This document shows, one piece after another, positions 27,855-36,168 of a DNA stretch of 64,000 bases. The first letter of the stretch is position 1. The number at the start of each line of letters is the position of its first letter. The position numbers and the translations under genes are program-made. Source of the stretch: BD2-11 sp965115885 (GTDB lineage Bacteria; Gemmatimonadota; Gemmatimonadetes; Longimicrobiales; Gaopeijiaceae). The notes beneath the pieces are model-generated. The model ran no database searches and was not told the DNA's origin. It was given only the letters and a program-made list of their open reading frames with translations. The stretch covers positions 124,001 to 188,000 of the forward strand of contig OZ220479.1 in assembly GCA_965115885.1 (NCBI GenBank), in the 5' to 3' direction.

Positions 27855-28976
27855 CTACGCCAGCCGGAAAACGCCGGCGAGCGCGTTCAGGAGGCGCACC
27901 GCCTCGGGGGCGGCGTGCAACGGGGAGGCGCGTTCGTGCCCGGAGGAGTGGGCGAAGAGCCCGGTCACCGTGGTGGCGACATCCGCGTCGGCTGGGAAGG
28001 CCCGTCCCAGTTTGACGGTCTGCGTGTAGGGGAAAAGCTGGTCGCCGACGCCGTGCAGGAGGCGCACCGGGGCGCGCACGCGCGCGAGATGGGGCACCGG
28101 ATTCAGGCCGGGGACGCGCGCCATCGCCGCGCCCAGAGCTTCGGCCAGCGGCGCTCCCCGCGCGCGGTCGGGAAGCTGGCCCGCGGGCGGGGCCAGCACC
28201 TCGAAGAGCGACCGCTCGCGGTTGTCCAAGCCTTCGGCCAGGCGTCGCCGCTCGAGTTCGGTTTCGGGGTCGGCGGCGGAGACTCCCCGTTCGCTGGCGA
28301 ACGCCGCTAGGGCCCGCAGCGCTTCCGCCGCCTCTCCCGCGCCCTCGTGGCCGGGAACGGCGGTGAGATGGTTGGCGCCCACGACCCAGCGCGCGTACGG
28401 GTCGGGCGCGAGCGAGGCGCGGTGGCCGTCCAGCTCGTGCACTCCGGTGAACTGGAACCGCAGGGATTCCTCCACCGAGAAGTAGCCGCCGAACGCCACC
28501 ACGCCGGCGACGCGCCTGGCCAGCGACGGATCGGTCGCGGCGACGATGGCTTGGGGCGCCCCGAAGGAGAATCCCACCAGCCCCACCTTCCGGTTTGCCA
28601 GCTCCGGTCGGCTTTCCAGGGCCCGGAGCGCCGCGCGCACGGTGGCGGTGGCGGCTCCGGTGGAGAGTTGGATGTCGCGCCACTCCGGGATTTCGGGCAC
28701 CAGCGCCGTCTGCCCGGCCGACGCCATCGCACGCGCGAAGCGCACCAGCTGGGGGTGATTGCGGCCCGAGCGGGTGATCCCGTGGAGGACCACCCATGCG
28801 GCGGGCGGTGGTCGTCGACCCGGAGAGGAGCGCCGACGCACGGCGTGTGGCAGGTACAGGGAGGCGGAGAGCCGGTGCCCGTCCCGTTGGATGCGGATCT
28901 CACGTTCCGTCCCGGGAGTCCAGCCCGTCATGAAGCTGCGCGCGAAGCGAAGCGCCGGTCCGTATCCAGAGGTCAT
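27855..28976 (-). CDS. Alpha/beta-hydrolase
   Basis: A 373-residue protein of the alpha/beta-hydrolase fold. The strand WVVLHGITRSG is followed by the nucleophile elbow GFSFGAP, and a late GVGDQLFPY strand and a His in FAHSSGHER fit the acid and base positions. The substrate is unknown; the fold serves esterases, lipases and acyl transferases. ATG 28976 is chosen because the homologous part begins soon after. The TAG stop (27857-27855) lies inside the CTAC target duplication of ISa copy 1, so the insertion left the protein intact. Confidence 0.78.
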   Translation of the reverse strand: MTSGYGPALRFARSFMTGWTPGTEREIRIQRDGHRLSASLYLPHAVRRRSSPGRRPPPAAWVVLHGITRSGRNHPQLVRFARAMASAGQTALVPEIPEWRDIQLSTGAATATVRAALRALESRPELANRKVGLVGFSFGAPQAIVAATDPSLARRVAGVVAFGGYFSVEESLRFQFTGVHELDGHRASLAPDPYARWVVGANHLTAVPGHEGAGEAAEALRALAAFASERGVSAADPETELERRRLAEGLDNRERSLFEVLAPPAGQLPDRARGAPLAEALGAAMARVPGLNPVPHLARVRAPVRLLHGVGDQLFPYTQTVKLGRAFPADADVATTVTGLFAHSSGHERASPLHAAPEAVRLLNALAGVFRLA

Positions 28977-29050
28977 GGGCGCAAGATAACCTCCATCTCC
29001 CGTCGGGACTCGCTCTTCGGCGGGAAGGCGAAAGGAAGGTTGCGTCGAGG

Positions 29051-30277
29051 ATGCGGCGCTTGCTCGCCGGTCGCCGGATCGATATCGTTGCTCCTCCTTC
29101 GCCACTCTCGCTCCCCTCGGTGATCTTCGTGTCGGCATTCGCATGTAGCTGTCTGTGGCTCGCCATTGCGGTCGTGTCCTCTGCCACAGCCGTTCTGCCG
29201 GATTCCATAGCTGCAAAGGAGGCATGGCCGCGCGCGCTGATCCCGGAAGCCGTGTGGCAGCAGGGAAGTCCGCAACAAGCGGCCGACACCCTGGCAAATC
29301 TTCGTGAACGAATCCGTGCGCTTGAAACCGCAAGGGATTCGGCTCGATCCACCGCCAACGATCTCGATCAAGCCGTCGCCGCGATGGGCGATGAGATCGC
29401 TCGGGAGCGCGATGCACGAGTGGGCGCACTGGACGATCTACTTCAGTCGTTGCAAATTCTTGTGGACTCGGTCTCGGCCGCCATCGTTCTTGAGACCCAA
29501 AACGACCTCGATGAGGGGCTTCGTTCCGCTGAACGTGGTCGAGTTGCAGTGCGCGCCCATGCGGACAGCCTCGCGCGAGGTCTTGAAAACCTCGGAGTTC
29601 GCATGAATGAACGAGAGGAGCGAGAAGCCGAATTCGCGGGCAAATTGGCCGCTTCGGCAGAACGAATCTTGGAAGAGCGGCGACAGCGACAATTCGGAGA
29701 CCAACGAGCCACGCTCCTCATGATTTTGGCTAAGGGATTGCTGTTGACTGTTATCGGAGGCGTCTGGTGGTATGGATCTCGGTCCCTCGGAGAGGTTCGC
29801 GGGCAGGTTGCAGCAAGTTCAAATTCGGAATATGCGCAGAAAAAGTTGTTGCAAGATCAACTCGGAGCGTTGGAAAGACTCACTTCGATGCTTGATACGA
29901 TCCAAGACTTCGTTGAAAACGCCGACGGACGCGTAGATCAGGATCAAACCCCGAACCACGATTTTCCACTCATGATCTGCAACGAAACCAGCCGAATCGA
30001 AACCAACCTGCGAGCCATGGGTTCGTCGACCAGGGGTCACAAGCAGTTGGTGGGATGCGTTCGGCGCGTAAAAAATTACCTGCGTGCTCACGATTACGAA
30101 ATGGTCGAACTGGCAGGAAGACCGTACGACATCGGCATGCTCCTTGAGGCCGATTTCATCGAAGACGACAAACTAGCATCGGGAGAAGAGGTGATCACGC
30201 AAATCAGGCGACCAGAAGTCCGCTATCGCGGAAATACGATCCAAGTTGCATCGGCAATAGTTTCTATAGGACTCTAG
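29051..30277 (+). CDS. Membrane-anchored coiled-coil protein with GrpE-like C-terminus
   Basis: A 408-residue protein. A hydrophobic helix at about 22-48, a long heptad-rich coiled coil at about 75-215, a second membrane helix at about 220-240 and a C-terminal domain at about 270-408. The last 60 residues (NYLRAHDYEMVELAG, then a YDIGML turn and the closing IQVASAIVSIGL strand) have the order of the GrpE beta domain, where a V.V.R.P strand pair ends the protein. GrpE is the nucleotide-exchange factor of Hsp70, and an Hsp70 gene follows 32 bp downstream. The GrpE link is an inference from pattern and context. The gene starts the AT-rich Hsp70 cluster and is divergent from the hydrolase. Confidence 0.6.
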   Translation: MRRLLAGRRIDIVAPPSPLSLPSVIFVSAFACSCLWLAIAVVSSATAVLPDSIAAKEAWPRALIPEAVWQQGSPQQAADTLANLRERIRALETARDSARSTANDLDQAVAAMGDEIARERDARVGALDDLLQSLQILVDSVSAAIVLETQNDLDEGLRSAERGRVAVRAHADSLARGLENLGVRMNEREEREAEFAGKLAASAERILEERRQRQFGDQRATLLMILAKGLLLTVIGGVWWYGSRSLGEVRGQVAASSNSEYAQKKLLQDQLGALERLTSMLDTIQDFVENADGRVDQDQTPNHDFPLMICNETSRIETNLRAMGSSTRGHKQLVGCVRRVKNYLRAHDYEMVELAGRPYDIGMLLEADFIEDDKLASGEEVITQIRRPEVRYRGNTIQVASAIVSIGL

Positions 30278-30309
30278 CTCTAGAACTGAAAGAGAGGTAG
30301 TTAACCATT

Positions 30310-32886
30310 ATGTCGTCATCATACCACATCAACCATGGCATCGATTTAGGGACGACTAATTCTTCTATCGTAGAGATGATTCGTGGCAAGCCCAAAGTGA
30401 TCAAGAACATCATGCAACATGATACGACTCCTAGCGCAGTTGCCTTTTTGGGTGCAAAAAAAGTTACTGGCGAGCAGGCTCGCAATGTGTGTCGCCGTGA
30501 AGACGCTGTGGTTTTGGCACGCGGGGAGGGGGGTGAAAAATATGAATCGAATGCTGCCGTAGAATTCAAAAGAACAATGGGCACAGACTTCACTTATCCT
30601 CTGTCTGGTACAAGCTTTAATTCCGAAGAACTTTCAGCAGAGGTTTTGAAAGCGCTGCGAGAGGATGTATCGCAAAAAGCGCCTCCTGTTGCCGCTGTAG
30701 TGACGATTCCAGCGGATTTCGATGTAAATCAGCAAGAAGCTACCATAAATGCAGCCAAGATAGCCAGTATTGAGCAGTGCCATCTTCTCCAAGAGCCCGT
30801 TGCAGCTGCTATAGCTTACGGGTTGACCCCATCAAAGAGCAGTAGCGAAAAATGGTTGATCTTCGATTTTGGAGGAGGTACATTCGACGCTGCCCTGGCT
30901 CTCGTAGAAGATGGCCAGATCGTGATAAAAGACACAGAGGGCGACAAGCAGCTTGGCGGTAAAGATCTGGACTTTAGTGTTGCAGACCGGATTCTTCTGG
31001 AGCACCTAAGAGGGGAACACGATCTCGATGCGCTTCTGTCCAGAAAATCTGATCGCGAGCGCCTACGCAAGGTCCTAAAATGGTATGCTGAAGAGGCCAT
31101 CATATATCTCAGTCGCTCCGACCATTACGAAGTGCTTACCGATCTGGATCGCGAGATTGTCCTGCCGGACGGCAGAAAAATCGATCTTGAAGTTAAAGTC
31201 ACGCGAGAGATGTTGCGGTCGGTCGTAGAGCCTTTTTTCCAGCGTGCCATAGACAAGACTCAAAAATTGATGTCTCGTCACGGATTGCACGGAACGGACA
31301 TCGACGAACTAATACTTGTCGGAGGGTCCACATACTCTCCCATTCTCCGCCAAATGTTGTCCGAGCAAATTCGTAGTCCCAATGTTTCAATGGATCCGAT
31401 GACTGTAGTGGCGTGCGGCGCGGCTTTTTTTGCAAGCACGATTGAGCTTAGCGAGAAAGCGGCCCACCTTACGGGACGCGGTGATGTGTCCGACAGCGTT
31501 CTCCACCTCGACGTGAAATACGAAGCCACATCAATCAACGACCGTGAATTCGTCACTTTGAAGTGCTGCGATGTATCCGATCTACGCAGATTTGAAACGC
31601 TGAACGTTGAGATGAGAAGGCAAGGATGGCGGAGTGGCGTGCAACCACTGGGTATTGACACAGTTTCTCTGGAAGTCACTCTCGAGCCAAATACATCGAA
31701 TGTCTTTGATCTCGTAGTTCAAACTGTGCGCGGAATCAGGATTGAAACAAGCCCATCTGAAATCACGATAACGCAAGGCATCAAGCTGACCGGGTCACCG
31801 TTGCCACACAGTTTGGGGATTGAAATTAAAGAAGGAAGCGGTGTGCAACAAAAACGCATTTTCCAGCCCTTAAGAGGAGCCGAAAAGAGTAAGCCTATGC
31901 CTGCAGAGGGCACACTGAGAGGACTACTGACGACTCAGCGAGTTCGGCCCGGAATGCCGGACGATCATCTCCTGATCAGCATTTTCGAAGATGAGCTAGG
32001 ATTAGGTGCCGGAGTCCGCCCACATCTCTGTAAGCACATCCGCGATTATCGGTTGAGTGGCTTGCAGGTAAATCGTGTAATCCCCGCAGGAACGAGGTTC
32101 GACCTAACTATAGTTGCTTCCGGTGCTTCTGGACAATCGTTTAATTCTGTCCCGCTAACCGTGAGAGTGAAATTTCCCGACCACAATGATGAGGAATTTG
32201 ATCTAGAATTGTCGGATGAAAACAAGGCGGCTCATACGGATTGGATTGATCGTGAAGTTGCGGAGATTCGCGTCCAAATCAGGCAACTGCACGCTATCGG
32301 TTACGCGGATGCGTCCATGGTCGACCAGCATGATCAAAAAATATCTGGGGCCGTGACCGAAATCGATCAAAGCTGTTCCAGAGATGCACTTGATAAAGGT
32401 ATTCGACGTTTGAAGGAAGCAATACAGGAATTTTATAATTTTGTAGATTCGAATGAATGGTCACATGTCGAAATCGAGTTGAACAAAGTTTGGGACGATC
32501 TGAAGAAAGCCAACGCGGAGGAAGGTTACGAAGATTCCGAAGCCGAAATGCAAGAAAGACATGAGCGATTGAACTATGTAAAAGAAGAGCGAGATCTGAA
32601 GCTAGCTCGAGATTTGATAAAAGATCTGCGGAGACGAATTTCTGTCTTGAAGCGTTGTGAATGGTCTAAACAATACATTGCTTGGGCATGGCAAAATTTA
32701 AAAATTATAAATTGGGCGAACACAGACCAAGCGCAAAAAGAGGCAACTCGAGGCATGAAAGCTCTTACGGCCGACAAACCTTGCTCGGAACTTCTGATGC
32801 ATGCAAGAACGATCTCTGAGCTTGTTGTTCGAAATGCCGACGAATACGCCGACGAATACACTGGGCCTCCGATCCCTCAACTGTGA
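30310..32886 (+). CDS. Divergent Hsp70 (DnaK-like) chaperone with extra domain
   Basis: An 858-residue Hsp70, about 220 longer than DnaK. The ATPase domain is complete: GIDLGTTNSS at 10-19, QEPVAAAIAYG at 161-171, FDFGGGTFDA at 185-194 and LVGGSTYSPI at 336-345. After it comes an extra beta-rich stretch at about 385-495. The usual substrate-binding beta sandwich then appears (HSLGIEI at 500-506, IPAGTRFDLTI near 591-601), followed by a long helical C-terminus to 858 ending EEY-free and not in the EEVD of eukaryotic forms. Its stop overlaps the next gene's ATG (TGATG). Codon use is far AT-richer than the backbone. It is not the housekeeping DnaK, which sits with grpE/dnaJ of normal size. Confidence 0.88.
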   Translation: MSSSYHINHGIDLGTTNSSIVEMIRGKPKVIKNIMQHDTTPSAVAFLGAKKVTGEQARNVCRREDAVVLARGEGGEKYESNAAVEFKRTMGTDFTYPLSGTSFNSEELSAEVLKALREDVSQKAPPVAAVVTIPADFDVNQQEATINAAKIASIEQCHLLQEPVAAAIAYGLTPSKSSSEKWLIFDFGGGTFDAALALVEDGQIVIKDTEGDKQLGGKDLDFSVADRILLEHLRGEHDLDALLSRKSDRERLRKVLKWYAEEAIIYLSRSDHYEVLTDLDREIVLPDGRKIDLEVKVTREMLRSVVEPFFQRAIDKTQKLMSRHGLHGTDIDELILVGGSTYSPILRQMLSEQIRSPNVSMDPMTVVACGAAFFASTIELSEKAAHLTGRGDVSDSVLHLDVKYEATSINDREFVTLKCCDVSDLRRFETLNVEMRRQGWRSGVQPLGIDTVSLEVTLEPNTSNVFDLVVQTVRGIRIETSPSEITITQGIKLTGSPLPHSLGIEIKEGSGVQQKRIFQPLRGAEKSKPMPAEGTLRGLLTTQRVRPGMPDDHLLISIFEDELGLGAGVRPHLCKHIRDYRLSGLQVNRVIPAGTRFDLTIVASGASGQSFNSVPLTVRVKFPDHNDEEFDLELSDENKAAHTDWIDREVAEIRVQIRQLHAIGYADASMVDQHDQKISGAVTEIDQSCSRDALDKGIRRLKEAIQEFYNFVDSNEWSHVEIELNKVWDDLKKANAEEGYEDSEAEMQERHERLNYVKEERDLKLARDLIKDLRRRISVLKRCEWSKQYIAWAWQNLKIINWANTDQAQKEATRGMKALTADKPCSELLMHARTISELVVRNADEYADEYTGPPIPQL

Positions 32887-34613
32887 TGGCGATTTCCAGA
32901 GGAACCGAGGTGATTCCAGGGTGGCGTGTACGCTTCCCCATTAAAAAATCCATCAATGCTGACACCTACCGAGTTGTGAACACAAAAGGGCAGCTCGGGT
33001 TTTTCAAGCTTTTCTTCCCCGACCGAATCCCAAAAGACCGTTTCGATTCAAATGAAAAGCTTCTCGAGGTGGCGATCATGGAATCGCTTGACCACCCCAG
33101 TATTCCAACCGTCGAAGCTTCAGGCGTTGTCGGATCGCGGAACCAGCCCTATCTTCTGACAAAACTCGTCCCCGGGGAAACTTTGGAAGATCGGCTGGCC
33201 CGCGACTTCGCTTTCACGCCAGCTCACACCACTGTCGTATTTCGAGAATTGCTGGAAATTATAGCCTATCTTCATGGACTTGATGATCCAGTGTTCCACA
33301 ATGAACTGATTCCGCAGAACGTGCTCTTGGCGATTCGCGGGGAACGCGAAGATTGGCCTACGGTCATCGATTTCGGTCATGCTCGGCGCGCAAGCGATGG
33401 CTACGCCCAACATCCATCGGTCGTGGATCCGTATTACTTGCCTAACGAAGCCTACGAGGGAGCCACATCTTCTGCCTTTACGGATGTCTTCGCTCTTGGT
33501 GCCATCTGCTTCCGTACACTCTTTGGAGTGCCTCCGTGGAAGTTGGAGAATAGATCCTCGCAAGACCTGCGTGAAGAGTTGCTCCGCGCGCGCCGAAAAC
33601 CACCATCGATCCCAGCACGAACGTCTGGAGGTGACGTGGGACCGTCTGTATTGGCGGCGATCAAGAAAGCACTTAGCGTACGCTCGGAAGATCGCTTCTC
33701 CGATGCCGCAGCATTTCTGGAAGCGTTGGAAGAAAAGCCGCCAGATGATGGGCGACCGAGGTCGGGTACAAATTCATTGCGTCCGCTTCAGTCCGTCCGT
33801 ACAGAAGGCTACGGGTTTGCGGCGGTTGCTGGAATGGAAGAACTCAAAAAAATCTTAACCAAAGACGTGCTGGATGCCGTGAGGAAACCTGATCGCTATC
33901 GGCAGTTTGGACTCGCCATTCCCAATGGTATCCTGCTGTACGGACCACCTGGTTGTGGCAAGACGTTCATCGCGGAACGCTTCGGAGAAGAATTGGGATT
34001 CGCCTTCCAAAAAGTGAGCCCAGCCAGTATTGCGAGCATTTACGTTCATGGTACCCAAGAGAAAATTGGACAACTGTTCGATAAAGCTAAACAGGAAGCT
34101 CCTTGCGTCTTGTTTTTGGACGAAGTCGACGCGATGATGCCTTCCAGAGAAGGCCGTCTCGATCATCACTATTCTAGTGAAGTCAACGAGTGGCTAGTTC
34201 AAATGAACGATTGCGGGGCTCATGATGTGTTCCTAGTAGCGGCTACCAATCGGCCGCGTCGGCTTGATCCAGCAGTGCTGAGGCGGGGGCGTTTCGACAA
34301 GCTTGTGTACGTTGGCTTGCCGGATCGAGAGGCTCGCAAAGCGATGTTTGAAATACATTTGAGTGGTCGGCCTCTAGACGATGATGTATCAGGGAACATG
34401 GGCGAACTCGCCCGAATGACCTCGGGAGGGTGGGCCGGGAGCGACATTAAGTTCGTTGTCGACGAAGCCGCTAGAAATGCTTTGACGAGCGGTGCGGAGT
34501 GCATTGCCCTGACGCATCTGACGGAAGTCATTGATCGCACTTCCCCATCGGTTTCTTCGATCCAAATCGCTGAGTATGAAAAAATGCGCCGCGAATTCGA
34601 GGGGATGATCTGA
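32886..34613 (+). CDS. Protein-kinase-like domain fused to AAA+ ATPase
   Basis: A 575-residue fusion starting at ATG 32886, overlapping the Hsp70 stop. Residues about 10-280 are a Ser/Thr-kinase fold with Lys41 in the VAIK position, DFG at 162-164 and DVFALG at 200-205. The catalytic loop reads HNELIPQN at 138-145 instead of HRDLKPEN, so the catalytic Asp is Glu140 and the Lys is Ile; it may be a pseudokinase. Residues about 310-575 are an FtsH/Cdc48-type AAA+ module: GPPGCGKT at 353-360, FLDEVDAM at 410-417, AATNRP at 452-457 and the arginine-finger RRGRFD at 466-471. No peptidase or transmembrane segment is present. The kinase domain probably senses or recruits a client for the ATPase. Confidence 0.85.
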   Translation: MAISRGTEVIPGWRVRFPIKKSINADTYRVVNTKGQLGFFKLFFPDRIPKDRFDSNEKLLEVAIMESLDHPSIPTVEASGVVGSRNQPYLLTKLVPGETLEDRLARDFAFTPAHTTVVFRELLEIIAYLHGLDDPVFHNELIPQNVLLAIRGEREDWPTVIDFGHARRASDGYAQHPSVVDPYYLPNEAYEGATSSAFTDVFALGAICFRTLFGVPPWKLENRSSQDLREELLRARRKPPSIPARTSGGDVGPSVLAAIKKALSVRSEDRFSDAAAFLEALEEKPPDDGRPRSGTNSLRPLQSVRTEGYGFAAVAGMEELKKILTKDVLDAVRKPDRYRQFGLAIPNGILLYGPPGCGKTFIAERFGEELGFAFQKVSPASIASIYVHGTQEKIGQLFDKAKQEAPCVLFLDEVDAMMPSREGRLDHHYSSEVNEWLVQMNDCGAHDVFLVAATNRPRRLDPAVLRRGRFDKLVYVGLPDREARKAMFEIHLSGRPLDDDVSGNMGELARMTSGGWAGSDIKFVVDEAARNALTSGAECIALTHLTEVIDRTSPSVSSIQIAEYEKMRREFEGMI

Positions 34614-34614
34614 T

Positions 34615-34728
34615 ATGAATGCATATTTCATTTGGCACCGTATTTTCGCGTTGTCTAGGGGCGTATTGCGGTGTGACGGAGATATCGTTGCTTCCGAAAC
34701 CTCTTGCCTTGATCGGATCAGAAAATGA
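34615..34728 (+). CDS. 37-residue small ORF in the Hsp70 cluster
   Basis: ATG 34615 lies one base after the AAA+ gene stop, with a GAGGGG site 11 bp upstream, and its TGA (34726-34728) overlaps the ATG of the J-like gene (ATGA). The product has no recognised domain; it starts with an aromatic MNAYFIWHRIF stretch and has two cysteines. The exact fit between two operon genes suggests either a real small protein or a device to couple translation. It may also be a chance frame. Confidence 0.4.
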   Translation: MNAYFIWHRIFALSRGVLRCDGDIVASETSCLDRIRK

Positions 34729-35828
34729 TATTAGACAACCCATTTCATGTCATCGGTCTTCCTGCCGACTGCACTCCGCGTGAAAAAACTAGACGAGTTA
34801 GTCGCATAAGAACACTTTTTGAGCTTGGGAAACCTCTTCTTTTCGATGACGGTGATTTTTATTTCGAAGGTTGTCGTCGCAATCGGAAAAATGTTGAACG
34901 TTCATTGGCGGCACTTGACGATGCAAATGATCGAATCGGATACGGTTTGTTCTGGTTTACTCGGAGCGGAATTTTGGATGATCGCGCTATTTCTCGGATT
35001 CGACACCAAGATTTTCGAGGTGCGCTTGAAGATTGGGGGCAAATCGAAAAAATATTTCCCACTCCGGAATATGCCTCGAGCCTCAATAACTTCGGAACTC
35101 TCTGCCTTTTGATTGGCATCAAGGCTAGAAGTGGTTGGCCTAGCGAGACATCGGTACGCACCGACTACCTTCTCCGAGGCCTTCGTGCGAAAGCGAAAAT
35201 CGTGGGGCATCTTTCTGGACAAGATTTAGCAAACTACTGCGCCACGTTCAGTGACGATGTTGTGACTCGTGATCCGGAGAATGTCGCTGCAGCCTTTGGA
35301 AGAGCTCTCGACAAATTTGTAGTGGAAGCCGAGAGATATGGAGTCGAACTTGACAGTGAATCACTCATTCAAACGTTGGAAGATGGAGGGGCGCGGACAG
35401 CGGCTCTAAAATCGAGATATGCGTCCGCCGCTCGAGAGAGGCTGGATAAAGCTGTCAGAGCATGTGAAACTATCCTTGCTGCAGGTGACAAATCGCGGGC
35501 CGCTGAGGCTGGGACTCTGCTCATGGATATTGCGCGCAAGCAGCTTCCAGAACTGGTGACCGTCCTCGACATCATGGACTACAAAGTCTACAAAATTTTT
35601 GCAGACCGGATCGCGCAGAAACTTTTAGACGCCGCCATCGTGTACTACAACCACCATATGAATGCCAAGACGATGTCGCTGAAGGTAGCACAAACAGCGG
35701 CATCAATCATCCGCTACGCTGTGCAGATCGCATGTGGAGAGACTGTCCGCAAGAGAGGGCAACAAACTTACGATATCGTGCAAAAAACCGAGCGCCAGCA
35801 ACGCCGGATAGCGAGAGCGCTCGAATGA
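34725..35828 (+). CDS. J-domain-like protein with helical C-terminus
   Basis: A 367-residue protein. Its N-terminus (NPFHVIGLPADCTPREKTRR, then a helix with FELGK) resembles the first two helices of J-domains or TPR-type J-like proteins, but the HPD motif that triggers Hsp70 ATPase is absent. The rest is helical, with TPR-like repeats near 90-230 and charged helices to the end. Given the Hsp70 and GrpE-like genes upstream it may be the specific co-chaperone; this is an inference. Its stop overlaps the ATG of the truncated next gene. Confidence 0.55.
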   Translation: MILDNPFHVIGLPADCTPREKTRRVSRIRTLFELGKPLLFDDGDFYFEGCRRNRKNVERSLAALDDANDRIGYGLFWFTRSGILDDRAISRIRHQDFRGALEDWGQIEKIFPTPEYASSLNNFGTLCLLIGIKARSGWPSETSVRTDYLLRGLRAKAKIVGHLSGQDLANYCATFSDDVVTRDPENVAAAFGRALDKFVVEAERYGVELDSESLIQTLEDGGARTAALKSRYASAARERLDKAVRACETILAAGDKSRAAEAGTLLMDIARKQLPELVTVLDIMDYKVYKIFADRIAQKLLDAAIVYYNHHMNAKTMSLKVAQTAASIIRYAVQIACGETVRKRGQQTYDIVQKTERQQRRIARALE

Positions 35829-35989
35829 TATTGAACCGCCCGATGAAATATCGGAAGCGCCGTCTGTGCAATGAATTGAATTCGTCCATGAGCCATGTCG
35901 CGGATATCTTTGGCACAGCAATCAAAATCAGTTTCTTGGACAACGGGGGGGACGTATGGTCGCTGGCGGATCCACAAGGCGCTGTGTGA
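35825..35989 (+). CDS. Truncated fifth gene of the Hsp70 cluster
   Basis: ATG 35825 overlaps the TGA of the J-like gene, as at the other junctions. The frame encodes MILNRPMKYRKRRLCNELN and then about 25 more residues (SHVADIFGTAIKISFLDNGG), after which it runs into IS3-derived sequence at about 35950 and stops at 35987-35989. The true gene was longer and its product cannot be identified. This shows the cluster once extended further. Confidence 0.55.
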   Translation: MILNRPMKYRKRRLCNELNSSMSHVADIFGTAIKISFLDNGGDVWSLADPQGAV

Positions 35990-36166
35990 AGAAGGCGAAC
36001 GGGTGAGCGCGGGGTGGAATTGAGCATCTGATGCAGAAGGAAGGAATTGCGGGTGTGAGCCAAAAGCGTGGCAAGTCGTGGTCGGCTGAGCGAGGGGAAG
36101 AGAAGCAACCGGCGCCGGAGTTGGTGGACCAAGATTTTTTCGGTGGATGGACCGAACGGGCTGTGA
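35957..36166 (+). pseudogene. IS3-family transposase remnant
   Basis: Two frames give orfB-type text: RIHKALCEEGERVSA at 35968-36012, then after a frameshift HLMQKEGIAGVSQKRGKSW and PELVDQDFF up to 36140. This is the HTH and pre-integrase part of IS3 OrfB. Both ends are missing. It ends the Hsp70 cluster by cutting into the fifth gene. Confidence 0.75.
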
Positions 36167-36168
36167 GT

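Noticed and set aside
30310..32886. Housekeeping DnaK
   Set aside because: Length, extra domain, odd codon use and partners differ from the normal dnaK locus.
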